Shown here one piece after another: positions 10,551-18,415 of a stretch of DNA of 64,000 nucleotides. Every line of letters begins with the position of its first letter. Within the stretch, counting starts at the first letter, position 1. The DNA comes from Streptomyces peucetius (GTDB lineage: Bacteria > Actinomycetota > Actinomycetes > Streptomycetales > Streptomycetaceae): positions 248,001-312,000 of the forward strand of contig NZ_CP107567.1 of assembly GCF_025854275.1 (NCBI RefSeq). Direction: 5' to 3'. The position numbers and the translations under genes are program-made. Under the pieces are notes generated by a model, which had not been told where the DNA came from, ran no database searches, and saw only the letters and a program-made list of their open reading frames with translations.

Positions 10551-10734
10551 CCGCCCGGGAGCAGTCCCGGATGCGCCGGCGGCAGGCGGATGCGTCCCGT
10601 GCTGCGTGTGAGCGGCCCCGCCGGCCCGGAGGGCGGAGCGCCCGACCGGGGTTATCGGTCACTCGTCACCCATTGGCGTGAGCGACAACCGAAGACCGCC
10701 CGGTCCGCCCGGGCGCCTTCTAGCGTCCGGCTCC

Positions 10735-11502
10735 ATGAACGACATGACCGAAATCGGCGCCATCATCCAGCAGGTGCAGCAGGACATGGGCGACGAGCTG
10801 CGCCGGCGGGTGCGTCAGGCCCTCGCCGACCGGCCGCGTGACTGGCTCGTGGAGCAGCTCATCGATCTCGCCCTGGCGCCCGCGCTGCCCGGGCAGCGCG
10901 ACGTGCGGGCCGCCGCCGCCACGGAACCGGAGGAGGAGCCGGAGAAGGACCGCGCGGCACGGTCGGAACGGATCCGTGCCCTCGCGCTCGATACGGAGGT
11001 GCTGCGCCGGTACGTCCAGGGCTACAGCGCGCTCGACCGCGACACGCTGGTCGCCCGCGGCCTGCTGCTCGACCCGCTGGAGAAGGGAGCCGGTCTCCTC
11101 GGGCCGGAGCACCGTTCCGCGGAGGGCGAGTCGCTGCTGACGCAGGCGAAGGACCTCCTGTACGCGCTGCTGTTCGGCGACGCGGAGATCGGTGTGCACC
11201 TCGACCGTGTGGAACGGGAACTCCTGACACTGACCATGCCGCGGAGCAAGGCCCACGCGATCTCTTTCGTGCTGCGCGCCGCCACGGAGATCGGCGCCGC
11301 CGGCACCTGGCGCGACCCCCGGGGCGCGGCGAACGACGACCGGGCACCGAACACACTGCTTCAGGTCGAGTACGGGGAGATCGCGGAGGAGCTGGTGGGA
11401 AACGGGATCGCCGCGTGCCTGCGGCTGATCAATCACTTGGAGGTGAACGAGGTGGTGCTGTACGCGCGGATGGAGAACGTGGAGGAAAGCACCCTCATGT
11501 GA
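10735..11502 (+). CDS. Hypothetical protein, 255 residues
   Basis: I do not recognise the family with confidence. The product is soluble, rich in Glu, Arg and Leu, and looks largely helical. Residues 1-50 contain an amphipathic stretch ending DWLVEQLIDLAL, a Glu-rich linker lies at about 62-76, and the C-terminal half contains HAISFVLRAATEIGAAGTW and INHLEVNEVVLYARMENV. There is no signal peptide or membrane helix. The ATG at 10735 lacks a good ribosome binding site; ATG 10744 is an alternative. It lies after the Trk pair but 184 bases away, so it is probably its own unit, ended by the hairpin at 11711-11740. Confidence 0.75.
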   Translation: MNDMTEIGAIIQQVQQDMGDELRRRVRQALADRPRDWLVEQLIDLALAPALPGQRDVRAAAATEPEEEPEKDRAARSERIRALALDTEVLRRYVQGYSALDRDTLVARGLLLDPLEKGAGLLGPEHRSAEGESLLTQAKDLLYALLFGDAEIGVHLDRVERELLTLTMPRSKAHAISFVLRAATEIGAAGTWRDPRGAANDDRAPNTLLQVEYGEIAEELVGNGIAACLRLINHLEVNEVVLYARMENVEESTLM

Positions 11503-11710
11503 CGGCGGGCCCCCTCCCGGGTGTCGCAGCTCACACGGTCCGGCACGGAGGGCACGGAACATCCCGAAGTGGTTGACCGTTCACCTGTACGTGGCGGCGG
11601 AGGGGACAGTGTCCCCGGGCCTCACCCATGGCCCATGGGGAAGATCGTTCGGCTGAAGCCCCATGGTCCCCTCGCCGAGAGGCGACCGCCCTCCGCGCCA
11701 CCACCTGCTG

Positions 11711-11740
11711 CCCCGGCTGGTTCCCCCCGACCAGCCGGGG
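11711..11740. terminator. Hairpin terminator, bidirectional
   Basis: A perfect 10-base stem (CCCCGGCTGG with CCAGCCGGGG) around a 10-base loop lies between the convergent 10735 and 11778 genes. It is the expected form of a Streptomyces terminator without a long U-tract. Confidence 0.7.
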
Positions 11741-11777
11741 CTTCCTGCGTCCTGCGGCGTGATGTACCGGCCGTCTC

Positions 11778-12233
11778 TCAGGCGGCGCCGTTGCGGTCCA
11801 TGGGCCCCCAGTCGCCGGGCTGGGAGGTGACCACCTCTGTTGCTTCGGTGATGACGCGGCTGGCGATCCAGCCGAGCGGCTCGACGTCCTTCACGAGGGG
11901 TTCGTTGTCCGGGCCGCGGGTCGCCTCGGTGCCGTGCAGTACCCACGGTCGCGTGCCGGAGCCCTTCACGTGCGGGAAATGGCAGTAGTCGTGCAGTCGC
12001 CGGGCGACCCAGACGTGCGGGGGACGCCCGCCCCACCAGTCCTCGATGTCGAGCGGGCTGGCCGACAGCCCCGGCAGCGGGACCCCTGTCAGGTCATCGG
12101 TGCTCGAGACGTCCCGCAGGTCCTGACCGGGTCCGCGCGACCAGCGCACATAGAGACCGCGGCGGTCGGTGACGACCCGGGTGAGCGCCGCCAGACTGTC
12201 GAAGACCGGCATCGTCTGCGTTGACTTGCTCAT
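11778..12233 (-). CDS. DUF6098 family protein
   Basis: A 151-residue soluble protein with the features of the actinobacterial DUF6098 family: LTRVVTDRRGLYVRWSRGP (about 18-36), the aromatic SPLDIEDWWGGRP motif, and VWVARRLHDYCHF. Near the C-terminus it has EPLGWIASRVITEA. No membrane segment or known catalytic signature is visible. The ATG at 12233 follows GGAG. The DUF5133 gene lies just upstream in the same direction (32 bases), so the two may be co-transcribed. The function is unknown; the surrounding small-protein genes suggest a stress context. Confidence 0.85.
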   Translation of the reverse strand: MSKSTQTMPVFDSLAALTRVVTDRRGLYVRWSRGPGQDLRDVSSTDDLTGVPLPGLSASPLDIEDWWGGRPPHVWVARRLHDYCHFPHVKGSGTRPWVLHGTEATRGPDNEPLVKDVEPLGWIASRVITEATEVVTSQPGDWGPMDRNGAA

Positions 12234-12265
12234 GGTCCAATTGACGGCTCCGCCCGCCGCACGGG

Positions 12266-12493
12266 TCAAGCGGGGAGCAGGGAGTCGTCTTCGGGGCGGG
12301 CGCCGGGCAGTTGATGGCGGGCCGCGATCAGGGCCGCGTCGATGTCGCGTGTGCCGGTCGACACGCACAGCGTGCGGGCGATGTCGTCCATGCGCTGCCG
12401 AACCTCGGCGCTGCCTTTGTCGGCGTGCAGGATGCGCAAGGTGTCGTACTGCTCGACCAGGTTCTGAAGCACCGCGGGGTGAGCCATCAGCAT
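12266..12493 (-). CDS. DUF5133 domain protein
   Basis: A 75-residue protein beginning MLMAHPAVLQNLVEQYDTLR and containing RTLCVSTGTRDIDAALIAAR, the two conserved blocks of the Streptomyces DUF5133 family. It is predicted to be helical and cytoplasmic. The ATG at 12493 follows GGAAGGAG at a good distance, so the longer frame starting at 12520 is not used. It diverges from the STAS-like gene at 12825 across a 331-base gap holding a strong inverted repeat and a GGGTACCC site. Function unknown. Confidence 0.82.
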   Translation of the reverse strand: MLMAHPAVLQNLVEQYDTLRILHADKGSAEVRQRMDDIARTLCVSTGTRDIDAALIAARHQLPGARPEDDSLLPA

Positions 12494-12824
12494 CAGCCGT
12501 CTCCTTCCGTCACGGAACACTTATGCGTCGTGTGCCGGCCCGCCTACCCCGGGCCTCGCACACCATGCGCGCCGTGCCCGGCTCAGGACCCGGAAGCGGA
12601 GGCCTCGCCACTCGAACGGCCCTGCGGCGGCCGGGCACGTGATGAGGAGCGGTGAGCGGGTGCTCACGGAGGAGAAGTGGGCCTTCGGTCCGGCTTCTCC
12701 TCCGTGAGCACCCGGTCCGTTGCGCGGGTGCGGGGTACCCGCCGGCCGCACAACACATTGCGGACCCTGCCGCGGGCAGCTTCACTGCAACAGAGTCCAA
12801 CGGCGAACTCGATCGGAGGCTGTG
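12494..12824. other. Divergent intergenic region with inverted repeat and GGGTACCC
   Basis: No gene is supported in these 331 bases. They hold the leader of the DUF5133 gene, the 20-base inverted repeat at 12658-12713, and GGGTACCC at 12733-12740. Read toward the plus-strand gene this gives CGGT, 16 bases, GGGTAC, one mismatch from the sigma-B consensus. Confidence 0.6.
12658..12713. repeat. Perfect 20-base inverted repeat with 16-base loop
   Basis: The arms are GGGTGCTCACGGAGGAGAAG at 12658-12677 and its exact complement at 12694-12713. The loop itself can pair (GGGCC with GGTCC). Both flanking genes point away, so it is not the terminator of either. Confidence 0.85.
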
Positions 12825-13178
12825 ATGCTGTCCCACGCTCTGGACCGCGGCGTCCTCGTCGTCACCGTCCACCAGGACCCCGGCATCAGCCGACGCGCCG
12901 AACTCGCCACACGGATCAGCAGCCTGGTACACGCCCACAAACCGGCCCCGGTCGTCATCGTCCTCGAGGACCATGCCGCCACCAACGCCGCGGTGAGCGC
13001 CGTGCTTCGCGCCCACCGTCTGTGCAGCCACCTCGACACGCTCATGTCCGTCGCGACTCACAGCGCCCCCGCCCGGCGCCTGCTCGAGGCGAACGCCGAC
13101 GCCGGCAGCCACCGTCTGGTCGTCCACTCCCGCATCGACATCGCCATCAGTGCTGCCAACACCGCAGCCGCAGCCTGA
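12825..13178 (+). CDS. Small STAS-like protein
   Basis: A 117-residue protein with alternating strands and helices resembling the STAS fold of anti-sigma factor antagonists: HALDRGVLVVTVHQDPG as strands 1-2, PVVIVLEDHAAT as the central strand and loop, AVLRAHRLCSHL as a helix, and a final RLVVHSRIDIAI strand-helix. The phosphorylatable Ser/Thr of a true antagonist cannot be placed with certainty. It begins at ATG 12825 after CGGAGG. Two SpoIIE-type phosphatases occur later in the window, the enzyme class that would dephosphorylate such a protein. STAS membership is a fold-level judgement. Confidence 0.65.
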   Translation: MLSHALDRGVLVVTVHQDPGISRRAELATRISSLVHAHKPAPVVIVLEDHAATNAAVSAVLRAHRLCSHLDTLMSVATHSAPARRLLEANADAGSHRLVVHSRIDIAISAANTAAAA

Positions 13179-13318
13179 CGGGCCTTCCGGCAGCGCTCGG
13201 GCACACCCCGGTTCCCGCCGGAGCGCGCCGCCCCGTGCCGAGGCGCGCCCGAACCCACCGGCAGTGGCACGGCCCTGTGCCGGGCCGCGCCCGGACCGGT
13301 GGCCGCGGCCCGCCGGGT

Positions 13319-13570
13319 TCAGGCGCCGAGTTTGCCGACGGTGTCGCGCAACGTCTCCGCCAGCCGCGTGACGCCCTCCTGCGCGGGCGACGAGGTGCCC
13401 AGCTGCTCGACGAGCTCTCCTCGCGACATCAGTACGGCCGCGCCGCGGAAGGCGTCGCTGTCCAGGTCGGCCGGGCCGGCCACCCGCGCCCGGCCTTCGA
13501 GCACCACCAGGGCGGCATCGTCGTCGGTGGCGTCCAGCAGTTCCCGGACCAGAGCCTCGTCGATCACCAC
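13319..13570 (-). CDS. Hypothetical small acidic protein
   Basis: An 83-residue, mostly acidic soluble protein from the GTG at 13570, which follows GGAAGG. It contains DDDAALVVLEGRARVAGP near the middle of its first half and a C-terminal amphipathic helix (GVTRLAETLRDTVGKLGA). I recognise it only as the type of small conserved protein found in Streptomyces stress regions. The DUF2795 gene lies upstream in the same direction, 81 bases away, so co-transcription is possible. Confidence 0.65.
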   Translation of the reverse strand: MVIDEALVRELLDATDDDAALVVLEGRARVAGPADLDSDAFRGAAVLMSRGELVEQLGTSSPAQEGVTRLAETLRDTVGKLGA

Positions 13571-13651
13571 AATGCGCTTCCTTCCCGCGATGCCGGGACC
13601 GCCCGACGGGGCCGAACGGCCCGGTGTTGCCGGTGGCCGGCGAGCCGGTGA

Positions 13652-13846
13652 CTACTGTCCCTCCTTGCTCACTTCCTTGTTCACTTCGGCCGGCGAGTCG
13701 TAGCTCTTCTCCGGCAGAGCGTCGAGCGCCTCCATGATCTTCTGGTCGGCACCGTGCTGCTTCGCCTGGTCCAGGATCTGCCGCTTGTCCGCGGGGTACC
13801 CCACGCCGCCCAGGCACTTCTGCAATGCGATGGGATTCACGTTCAT
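13652..13846 (-). CDS. DUF2795 domain protein
   Basis: A 64-residue protein with the DUF2795 pattern: NPIALQKCLGGVGYPADK at residues 4-21, then QAKQHGADQKIMEALDALPE, then a conserved aromatic-Asp-Ser-Pro segment. The fold is a compact three-helix unit, and the family is common in actinobacterial and cyanobacterial stress gene sets. Its function is unknown. The start at 13846 is ATG. GGGTACCC occurs inside this gene (13794-13801) as the codons for GYP, which is a coincidence of coding rather than a promoter. Confidence 0.88.
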   Translation of the reverse strand: MNVNPIALQKCLGGVGYPADKRQILDQAKQHGADQKIMEALDALPEKSYDSPAEVNKEVSKEGQ

Positions 13847-14053
13847 GGAAAGACGGCTACCCGTGCCGGGAAAGGGAGTGCACCCCGTGTCTCCAGGTGC
13901 ACACCGATGGCCGCCTTGCAGGCTGCCGGCGTGTCGCCACCCGGCGGCTGGGCACTTGCGTCAAGTAGCAGCGAGCCCGGCTGTGGCCGACGTTGGAGGC
14001 GAGGGCGGCCAGCACCCTGCGAAGCCTGTGACCGTACGTGGAGGTCCTGCCGT

Positions 14054-14929
14054 ATGACCGTTCGCACCCGCATCACCGTCGTCGTCATCACGCGTGACCG
14101 GCGAGAGAATCTCCTCCACACTCTCGACCGCCTGGCCGCGCTGCCGGAGCGCCCGCCGGTGATCGTCGTCGACAACGGGTCGAGCGACGGAACCGCGGAG
14201 GCGGTCCGCCGCCACCACCCGGACCACCTCCTGCTCACTCCGGGCCGCAATCTCGGGACACTCGGCCGCAATCTCGGCGTGCGCCGGGCACGGACGCCCT
14301 ACGTCGCGTTCAGCGACGACGACTCGTGGTGGGAACCGGGTTCACTGGCCGCCGCGGAGGGTCTGCTGGACGCGTATCCACGCCTGGGGCTGCTCGCCGC
14401 CCGCATCCGGGTCGGCACGGAAGGCGGCACGGACCCCCTCGACGCCGCGCTCGCCCGCTCCCCCCTCGAACCGGTGGCCGACCTGCCCGGCCAACCGGTG
14501 CTCGGCTTCCTGGCCTGCGGCGCGGTGGCCCGGCGTGATGCCTTCCTCGACGCCGGCGGCTACCACCCCGTGCTGTTCTTCGGCGGCGAGGAGACACTGC
14601 TCGCCTACGACCTGTCCGCCCGCGGCTGGGGCGTGTGCCACGTTCCCGGGGTGGTCGCCGTGCACTGCCCGACCAAGGAGGTGCGCCCGGGCCGGCCGGC
14701 CGTGATGCTCCGCAACGCCGCACTCACCGCGTGGCTGCGCCGCCCTGTCCCGGTGGCGCTGCGGCACACCGCCGCACTGGTCACCGCGCCGCGCCGGGAC
14801 CCCGAGGCGCGCACGGAACTCGGACGGATGCTGCGCAGGCTGCCCGCCGCACTCCGGGCCCGGGAGTCGCTCCCGGCCGGCGTGGAGAGCGCCGCGCGGC
14901 AACTCGACCTGCAGGGAGCCATGCCGTGA
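14054..14929 (+). CDS. Family 2 glycosyltransferase
   Basis: A 291-residue cytoplasmic GT-A glycosyltransferase. The nucleotide-sugar site is marked by VVDNGSSDGT (38-47), TPGRNLG (62-68) and the metal-binding FSDDDSWWEPG (86-96). A later GGEE motif followed by LLAYDLSARGWG marks the acceptor and catalytic-base region. Arg/Ala-rich C-terminal helices may contact the membrane. The sugar and acceptor cannot be read from sequence. Its stop overlaps the GTG of a second, related glycosyltransferase (GTGA), which is decayed. ATG 14054 gives the family start; the frame extends upstream without similarity. Confidence 0.92.
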   Translation: MTVRTRITVVVITRDRRENLLHTLDRLAALPERPPVIVVDNGSSDGTAEAVRRHHPDHLLLTPGRNLGTLGRNLGVRRARTPYVAFSDDDSWWEPGSLAAAEGLLDAYPRLGLLAARIRVGTEGGTDPLDAALARSPLEPVADLPGQPVLGFLACGAVARRDAFLDAGGYHPVLFFGGEETLLAYDLSARGWGVCHVPGVVAVHCPTKEVRPGRPAVMLRNAALTAWLRRPVPVALRHTAALVTAPRRDPEARTELGRMLRRLPAALRARESLPAGVESAARQLDLQGAMP

Positions 14930-15535
14930 CCGGCGTACGCACCACGGTGGTCGTCATCACCCACAACCGCCGCGAGGAACTGCTGCGTACCCTCCGCGAG
15001 CTGACGCGCCTGCCCGAACGACCGCCGGTGATCGTGACCGACAACGCGTCGACCGACGGCACCGCCGAGGCGGTGCGCCGACGGTACCCGGACGTACTGC
15101 TGCTCACTCCCGGCCGGAACCTCGATGCCGTGGGCCGCAACCTCGCCGTGCGGCACGTATCGAACCCCCTATGTCGCGTTCTGCGACGACGACTCCTGGT
15201 GGGAGCCGGGGTCCGTCGCGCGGGCGCAGGAACTGCGGGATCGCCACGAGCGCCTGGCCGCGGTGACCGCCCACATCGTCGTGGAGCCCGGGGGCACGGA
15301 GGACCCCATCGTGGCCGAGTTGCGCGACTCACCGATCAAGGGGCCGGCGTGGCTCCCCGGGCCCGCGCTCGGTTCGTTCCTCGCGGGGGCCACCGTGCTG
15401 CGGACCGACGCGGCGTTCGCGGGCATCCCCTGGGTGATCCGTGAACGGCGCGTCGTGGCGCCCGCCGTCGAACGGCGACTCGTGCTCCTCGAGACGGAGC
15501 AACGGCACTCCACTGCCCGTCAGTACGTGGGCTGA
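14926..15535 (+). pseudogene. Decayed family 2 glycosyltransferase (frameshift plus deletion)
   Basis: The GTG at 14926 opens a frame encoding VVVITHNRREELLRTL and TDNASTDGT, clearly a tandem paralogue of the preceding gene. Near 15158-15161 the frame breaks. With one base removed from CACGTATCGA it continues as RTPYVAFCDDDSWWEPG and runs to the stop at 15535. A second lesion is seen near 15419: AGATVLRTDAAFA, which should enter the GGEE region, jumps straight to GIPWVIRERRVV, a segment normally found near the C-terminus of this family, so about 80-90 residues are missing. The GGEE region is gone, so no active enzyme is expected. The frameshift could be a sequencing error; the deletion could not. 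Confidence 0.85.
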
Positions 15536-15702
15536 TCGGGCAGTCGGAGCACGTCACCGCAGAGAACTCGGCACAACCCGTCCCGCCCCGGCGTACCTGC
15601 TCCGCACGTTGGGCGTCCGTGAGGCCCAGGTCGAAATCGGCGTCCACCAGGACGGAGTGGGCACGTCGTCCTGGTTGCCGTACTGCAAAGCCGGTGGCCG
15701 GG

Positions 15703-15885
15703 CTACGACTCGTAGTCCTCCGGCTTGATTCCCGCCTCCTCCATGGCTTCGCGCATGGTGCGACCCGAAGCGTCGGGGATTTGCTCGTCCGCCTTTTCCT
15801 TGCTCTCGTCCTCGATCTTCTCCGGGTGGGTGATCACGTCGTCGGTCGTCCTGCTCTTGCGCCGGTTCTCTTCGGGTACGGTCAT
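15703..15885 (-). CDS. Small acidic hypothetical protein
   Basis: A 60-residue hydrophilic protein from ATG 15885, preceded by GAGGATTGAGAGAG. It is highly charged (KIEDESKEKADEQIP in the middle) and ends TMREAMEEAGIKPEDYES, probably a short helix. It has no cysteine or hydrophobic core and is probably disordered. I do not recognise a named family. Immediately upstream is the 38-base palindrome with GGGTACCC at its centre. The composition resembles other small stress proteins in this region (16739 and 46920). Confidence 0.6.
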   Translation of the reverse strand: MTVPEENRRKSRTTDDVITHPEKIEDESKEKADEQIPDASGRTMREAMEEAGIKPEDYES

Positions 15886-15908
15886 CTCTCTCAATCCTCT
15901 GGTACGCA

Positions 15909-15946
15909 GGCGGTTCGCCGGCCGGGTACCCGGCCGGCGAACCGCC
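15909..15946. repeat. Perfect 38-base palindrome centred on GGGTACCC
   Basis: Two 19-base arms meet without a loop; the left arm is GGCGGTTCGCCGGCCGGGT and the right arm its exact complement. It lies 24 bases upstream of the 15885 start, between divergent genes. The central GGGTAC can be read as a sigma-B-like -10 on either strand; on the minus strand GTGT lies 17 bases upstream, one more than the described spacing. Confidence 0.8.
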
Positions 15947-16083
15947 GAACACACCGACGGGCAGCACACGCGGCGTGCGGACCGAGGCCAGTGGCGGCGA
16001 GTCGTCCGCGGCCCGGCGGCCGCCACCGCCACACAGGCCCTCCCCGCTCGCCGACCGTGCGGGCGTGCGGTAGGGCTGGGTGC

Positions 16084-16536
16084 ATGGCTGGAATCGAACT
16101 CAAGAGTGCGGCGTTCAACGACCACGCGCTGATCCCCCGGCGCTACGCACGCGAAGGCGAAGACCTCTCCCCGCCGTTGTCCTGGTCCGGGGTTCCCGAC
16201 GGCACCGCCGAGCTGCTCCTGCTGTGCGAGGATCCCGACGCGCCCAGCGGCACGTTCGTCCACTGGCTCGTCACCGGCATCGACCCGCGCGACGGCACGG
16301 TCGACGCCGGGCAGGTCCCCACGGGTGGCACAGCAAGGAGGAACGGCTACGGCGAGGACCGCTGGGGCGGCCCCCAACCGCCCGTCGGGGACGAGGCGCA
16401 CCGCTATTTCTTCCGCCTGTACGCCCTGCCCGAGCCGGTGGATCTTTCCGACGGGGCGACCGCCGAGGAGATCCACCGGGCGGTGGACCAGCAACAGCTC
16501 GCGAGCGGCACCGTCGTCGGTCTGTACCAGCGCTGA
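16084..16536 (+). CDS. YbhB/YbcL family Raf kinase inhibitor-like protein
   Basis: A 150-residue phosphatidylethanolamine-binding-protein fold. Motifs are RRYAREGEDLSPPLSW (19-34), CEDPDAPSGTFVHWLV with the DPDxP and HW residues that form the anion pocket, NGYGEDRWGGPQPP, and HRYFFRLYAL. Bacterial members are small cytoplasmic or periplasmic proteins of unclear role; no signal peptide is present here. The ATG follows only about 10-15 bases after GGTAGGGCT, so the mRNA may have little or no leader. It stands alone between small hypothetical genes. Confidence 0.93.
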   Translation: MAGIELKSAAFNDHALIPRRYAREGEDLSPPLSWSGVPDGTAELLLLCEDPDAPSGTFVHWLVTGIDPRDGTVDAGQVPTGGTARRNGYGEDRWGGPQPPVGDEAHRYFFRLYALPEPVDLSDGATAEEIHRAVDQQQLASGTVVGLYQR

Positions 16537-16738
16537 CCTGCTGGCTGGCACCGGTTCCCGGGACACGCCCCAGGCCCGGTGCCGCCGCCCGGCTGCCACG
16601 CCTCACAAGCAGGGTGCCGGCTGCCCGTGCGGCTGCGCGGCAGCCGCTTGCCCGGCTCGGCGCCCGTGCCGCTGTCGGCCTGCGCCTTGCGGAAGAGTGC
16701 GGTGACTTCACACCGGCAGCGGCATGGTGCACCCGGTG

Positions 16739-16981
16739 CTACGGGTTGTCGCTGTCCTCCGTGTCGTCCTTTTCGCGCCCCTTCAGTGCTTCTCCCTCGC
16801 CTGTGCCGTGCGGGCTGTATCCCTCCGCGGCGCTTGCCGTGCCGTGCACGGTGCGCTCCCTCGGCTGCTGCTCGCGCCCGGAGTGTGCTCCGGGACCGCG
16901 GTCGGCGGCTTCTCTCGGTCCGGCGGATCCGGATGAGGCTTTGCGATCGTCAGGCGATGAGGCTTTGCGGTCGTTGGCCAT
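16739..16981 (-). CDS. Small hydrophilic repeat-bearing protein
   Basis: An 80-residue, strongly hydrophilic protein with no hydrophobic core, probably disordered. It begins MANDRKASSPDDRKASSGSA, in which DRKASS appears twice, and ends GREKDDTEDSDNP. GGGAGG precedes ATG 16981 at a good distance. A full sigma-B consensus promoter (GTGT, 15 bases, GGGTAC) lies about 37 bases upstream. The combination suggests an osmotic or general stress protein, but I do not recognise a named family. Confidence 0.65.
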   Translation of the reverse strand: MANDRKASSPDDRKASSGSAGPREAADRGPGAHSGREQQPRERTVHGTASAAEGYSPHGTGEGEALKGREKDDTEDSDNP

Positions 16982-17017
16982 GGTGCCTCCCTTCGGGGCC
17001 GTAGGCACTTTGGACCA

Positions 17018-17042
17018 GTACCCGTCGAGGCACAGGTGACAC
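17018..17042 (-). promoter_or_regulatory. Sigma-B-type promoter candidate
   Basis: Read on the minus strand: GTGT at 17042-17039, a 15-base spacer, then GGGTAC at 17023-17018. This matches the GNNT-N14-16-GGGTAC/T pattern described for S. coelicolor sigma-B and lies 37 bases before the ATG of the 80-residue hydrophilic protein. Confidence 0.55.
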
Positions 17043-17170
17043 GCCCGGCGGACGGTGGATCCGCCGCCCCGCCCCCCCGCGAATGGCGCGACCTCGCCGA
17101 GCGGCCGGCGAGGTCGGTGGTCCGCAGGCAAGCCGCTCCGGGGACCGGAGCGGATCGGCTCTCCTCGGCT

Positions 17171-18415
17171 TCAGGCCCGGTTGTGCTCGGCCTTGCGGCC
17201 GGACCGCTCTGCGGCTTCGTCCTTGTCCTCGGGGATCCCCGCGACGTCCTCGACGTGGAAGAGGCGGGCGATCGGGACGTCGGTGCTGCTGTGGGCGATG
17301 ATCGAGGCCGCGATGCAGACGGCGATCAGTGTGTACGCCTCCTTGCCCTGCGGGATACCGGCCTGCAGCACCAGAAGTCCATACACCACCGAGGCGAAGC
17401 CCTTGGGTCCGAACCAGGCCGCGACAAGCCTCTCCCGCCGGTCGAACCGGGTTCCGATCAGCGAGACCAGCATGGACACGGGGCGGATCAGGACGATCGC
17501 CAGGAACACCGCGACGTAGCCGCCGACGGAAAGGTCGCCGAAGAGCGCCGGGGTCAGCAGCGCGCCGAAGACCAGCAGGGCCGCGAACTTGGCGAGTTCG
17601 GCAAGCTGCTCCCCGAGCGGTTCGAACGCGGTCTTCGCCTCGGTCGGTGCGACGGCGGTGATGACCGCGCCGGCCGAGAACGCGGCGAGGTAGGGGTTCG
17701 CGTGCGTGAGGTGGCACAGCCCGTAGAGGATGACGCCGATGGCCAGCGGAAGCAGCGGCTGGAGCTTCGGCTCCGCGCCGAGCAGCTTGAACCGCAGCAG
17801 CCCGATGACGAGCAGCGGCAGGACGATGCCGAAGGCGAGACCCAGTCCCAGCTCCAGGCCGATCATGCCGAGCGATGCCTCGGCGTGCCCGGCGGTGGGG
17901 CCGGCGGCGGCGATGAGGATCAGGACGATGGGCAGTGCGAGGCCGTCGTTGATGCCGCTCTCGACGTTCAGCAGCTGGCGCAGCTTGGAAGGCACTTCCT
18001 TGCGTCCGACGATCGCCGAGGCGAACACCGGGTCGGTGGGCGCCAGCACGGCTCCGACGAGGAAGGACGTCGTCCAGTCCAGACCCACCAGGAAGTGCGT
18101 GATCAGTGCCATGCCCACCAGGGCGAGCGGCATGCCCAGACCCAACGCGCGCGCCGGGTTCTTCCAGTTGGCGCGCAGCTTCGGGAACGAGACGTGCATG
18201 CCGTCGGTGAAAAGCACCGCGAACAGGGCGAGATCGGCCGTGACGGAGACGATGCCACTGTCCGGGGTGATGTGAATCAGACCGAGGAAGCCGTCACTGA
18301 CGAGCGCCCCGCCGACGAGGAAAAGGAACGAGGTGGAGAGAATCGTGCGGGCCGCGAGCCCGGACAGGAGTACGGCGATGAGCAGCGCGACTCCGAAGAC
18401 AGCTACGAGCAGCAT
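17171..18415 (-). CDS. CPA1-family sodium or potassium/proton antiporter
   Basis: A 414-residue membrane protein of about 11-12 helices. The unwound-helix motif APTDPV is at 125-130, and VESGINDG places the Asn-Asp pair at 156-157, typical of electroneutral CPA1 exchangers. FGPKGFASVVYGLL near the C-terminus matches the conserved helix with the basic residue. A charged C-terminal tail of about 40 residues follows the last helix. The protein exchanges internal Na+ or K+ for protons at the plasma membrane, serving pH and salt balance, which matches the Trk system earlier in the window. The ATG is at 18415. Confidence 0.93.
   Translation of the reverse strand: MLLVAVFGVALLIAVLLSGLAARTILSTSFLFLVGGALVSDGFLGLIHITPDSGIVSVTADLALFAVLFTDGMHVSFPKLRANWKNPARALGLGMPLALVGMALITHFLVGLDWTTSFLVGAVLAPTDPVFASAIVGRKEVPSKLRQLLNVESGINDGLALPIVLILIAAAGPTAGHAEASLGMIGLELGLGLAFGIVLPLLVIGLLRFKLLGAEPKLQPLLPLAIGVILYGLCHLTHANPYLAAFSAGAVITAVAPTEAKTAFEPLGEQLAELAKFAALLVFGALLTPALFGDLSVGGYVAVFLAIVLIRPVSMLVSLIGTRFDRRERLVAAWFGPKGFASVVYGLLVLQAGIPQGKEAYTLIAVCIAASIIAHSSTDVPIARLFHVEDVAGIPEDKDEAAERSGRKAEHNRA

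Noticed and set aside
13794..13801. GGGTACCC as a fifth promoter element
   Set aside because: It lies inside the DUF2795 coding sequence as the codons for GYP, a conserved part of that protein.
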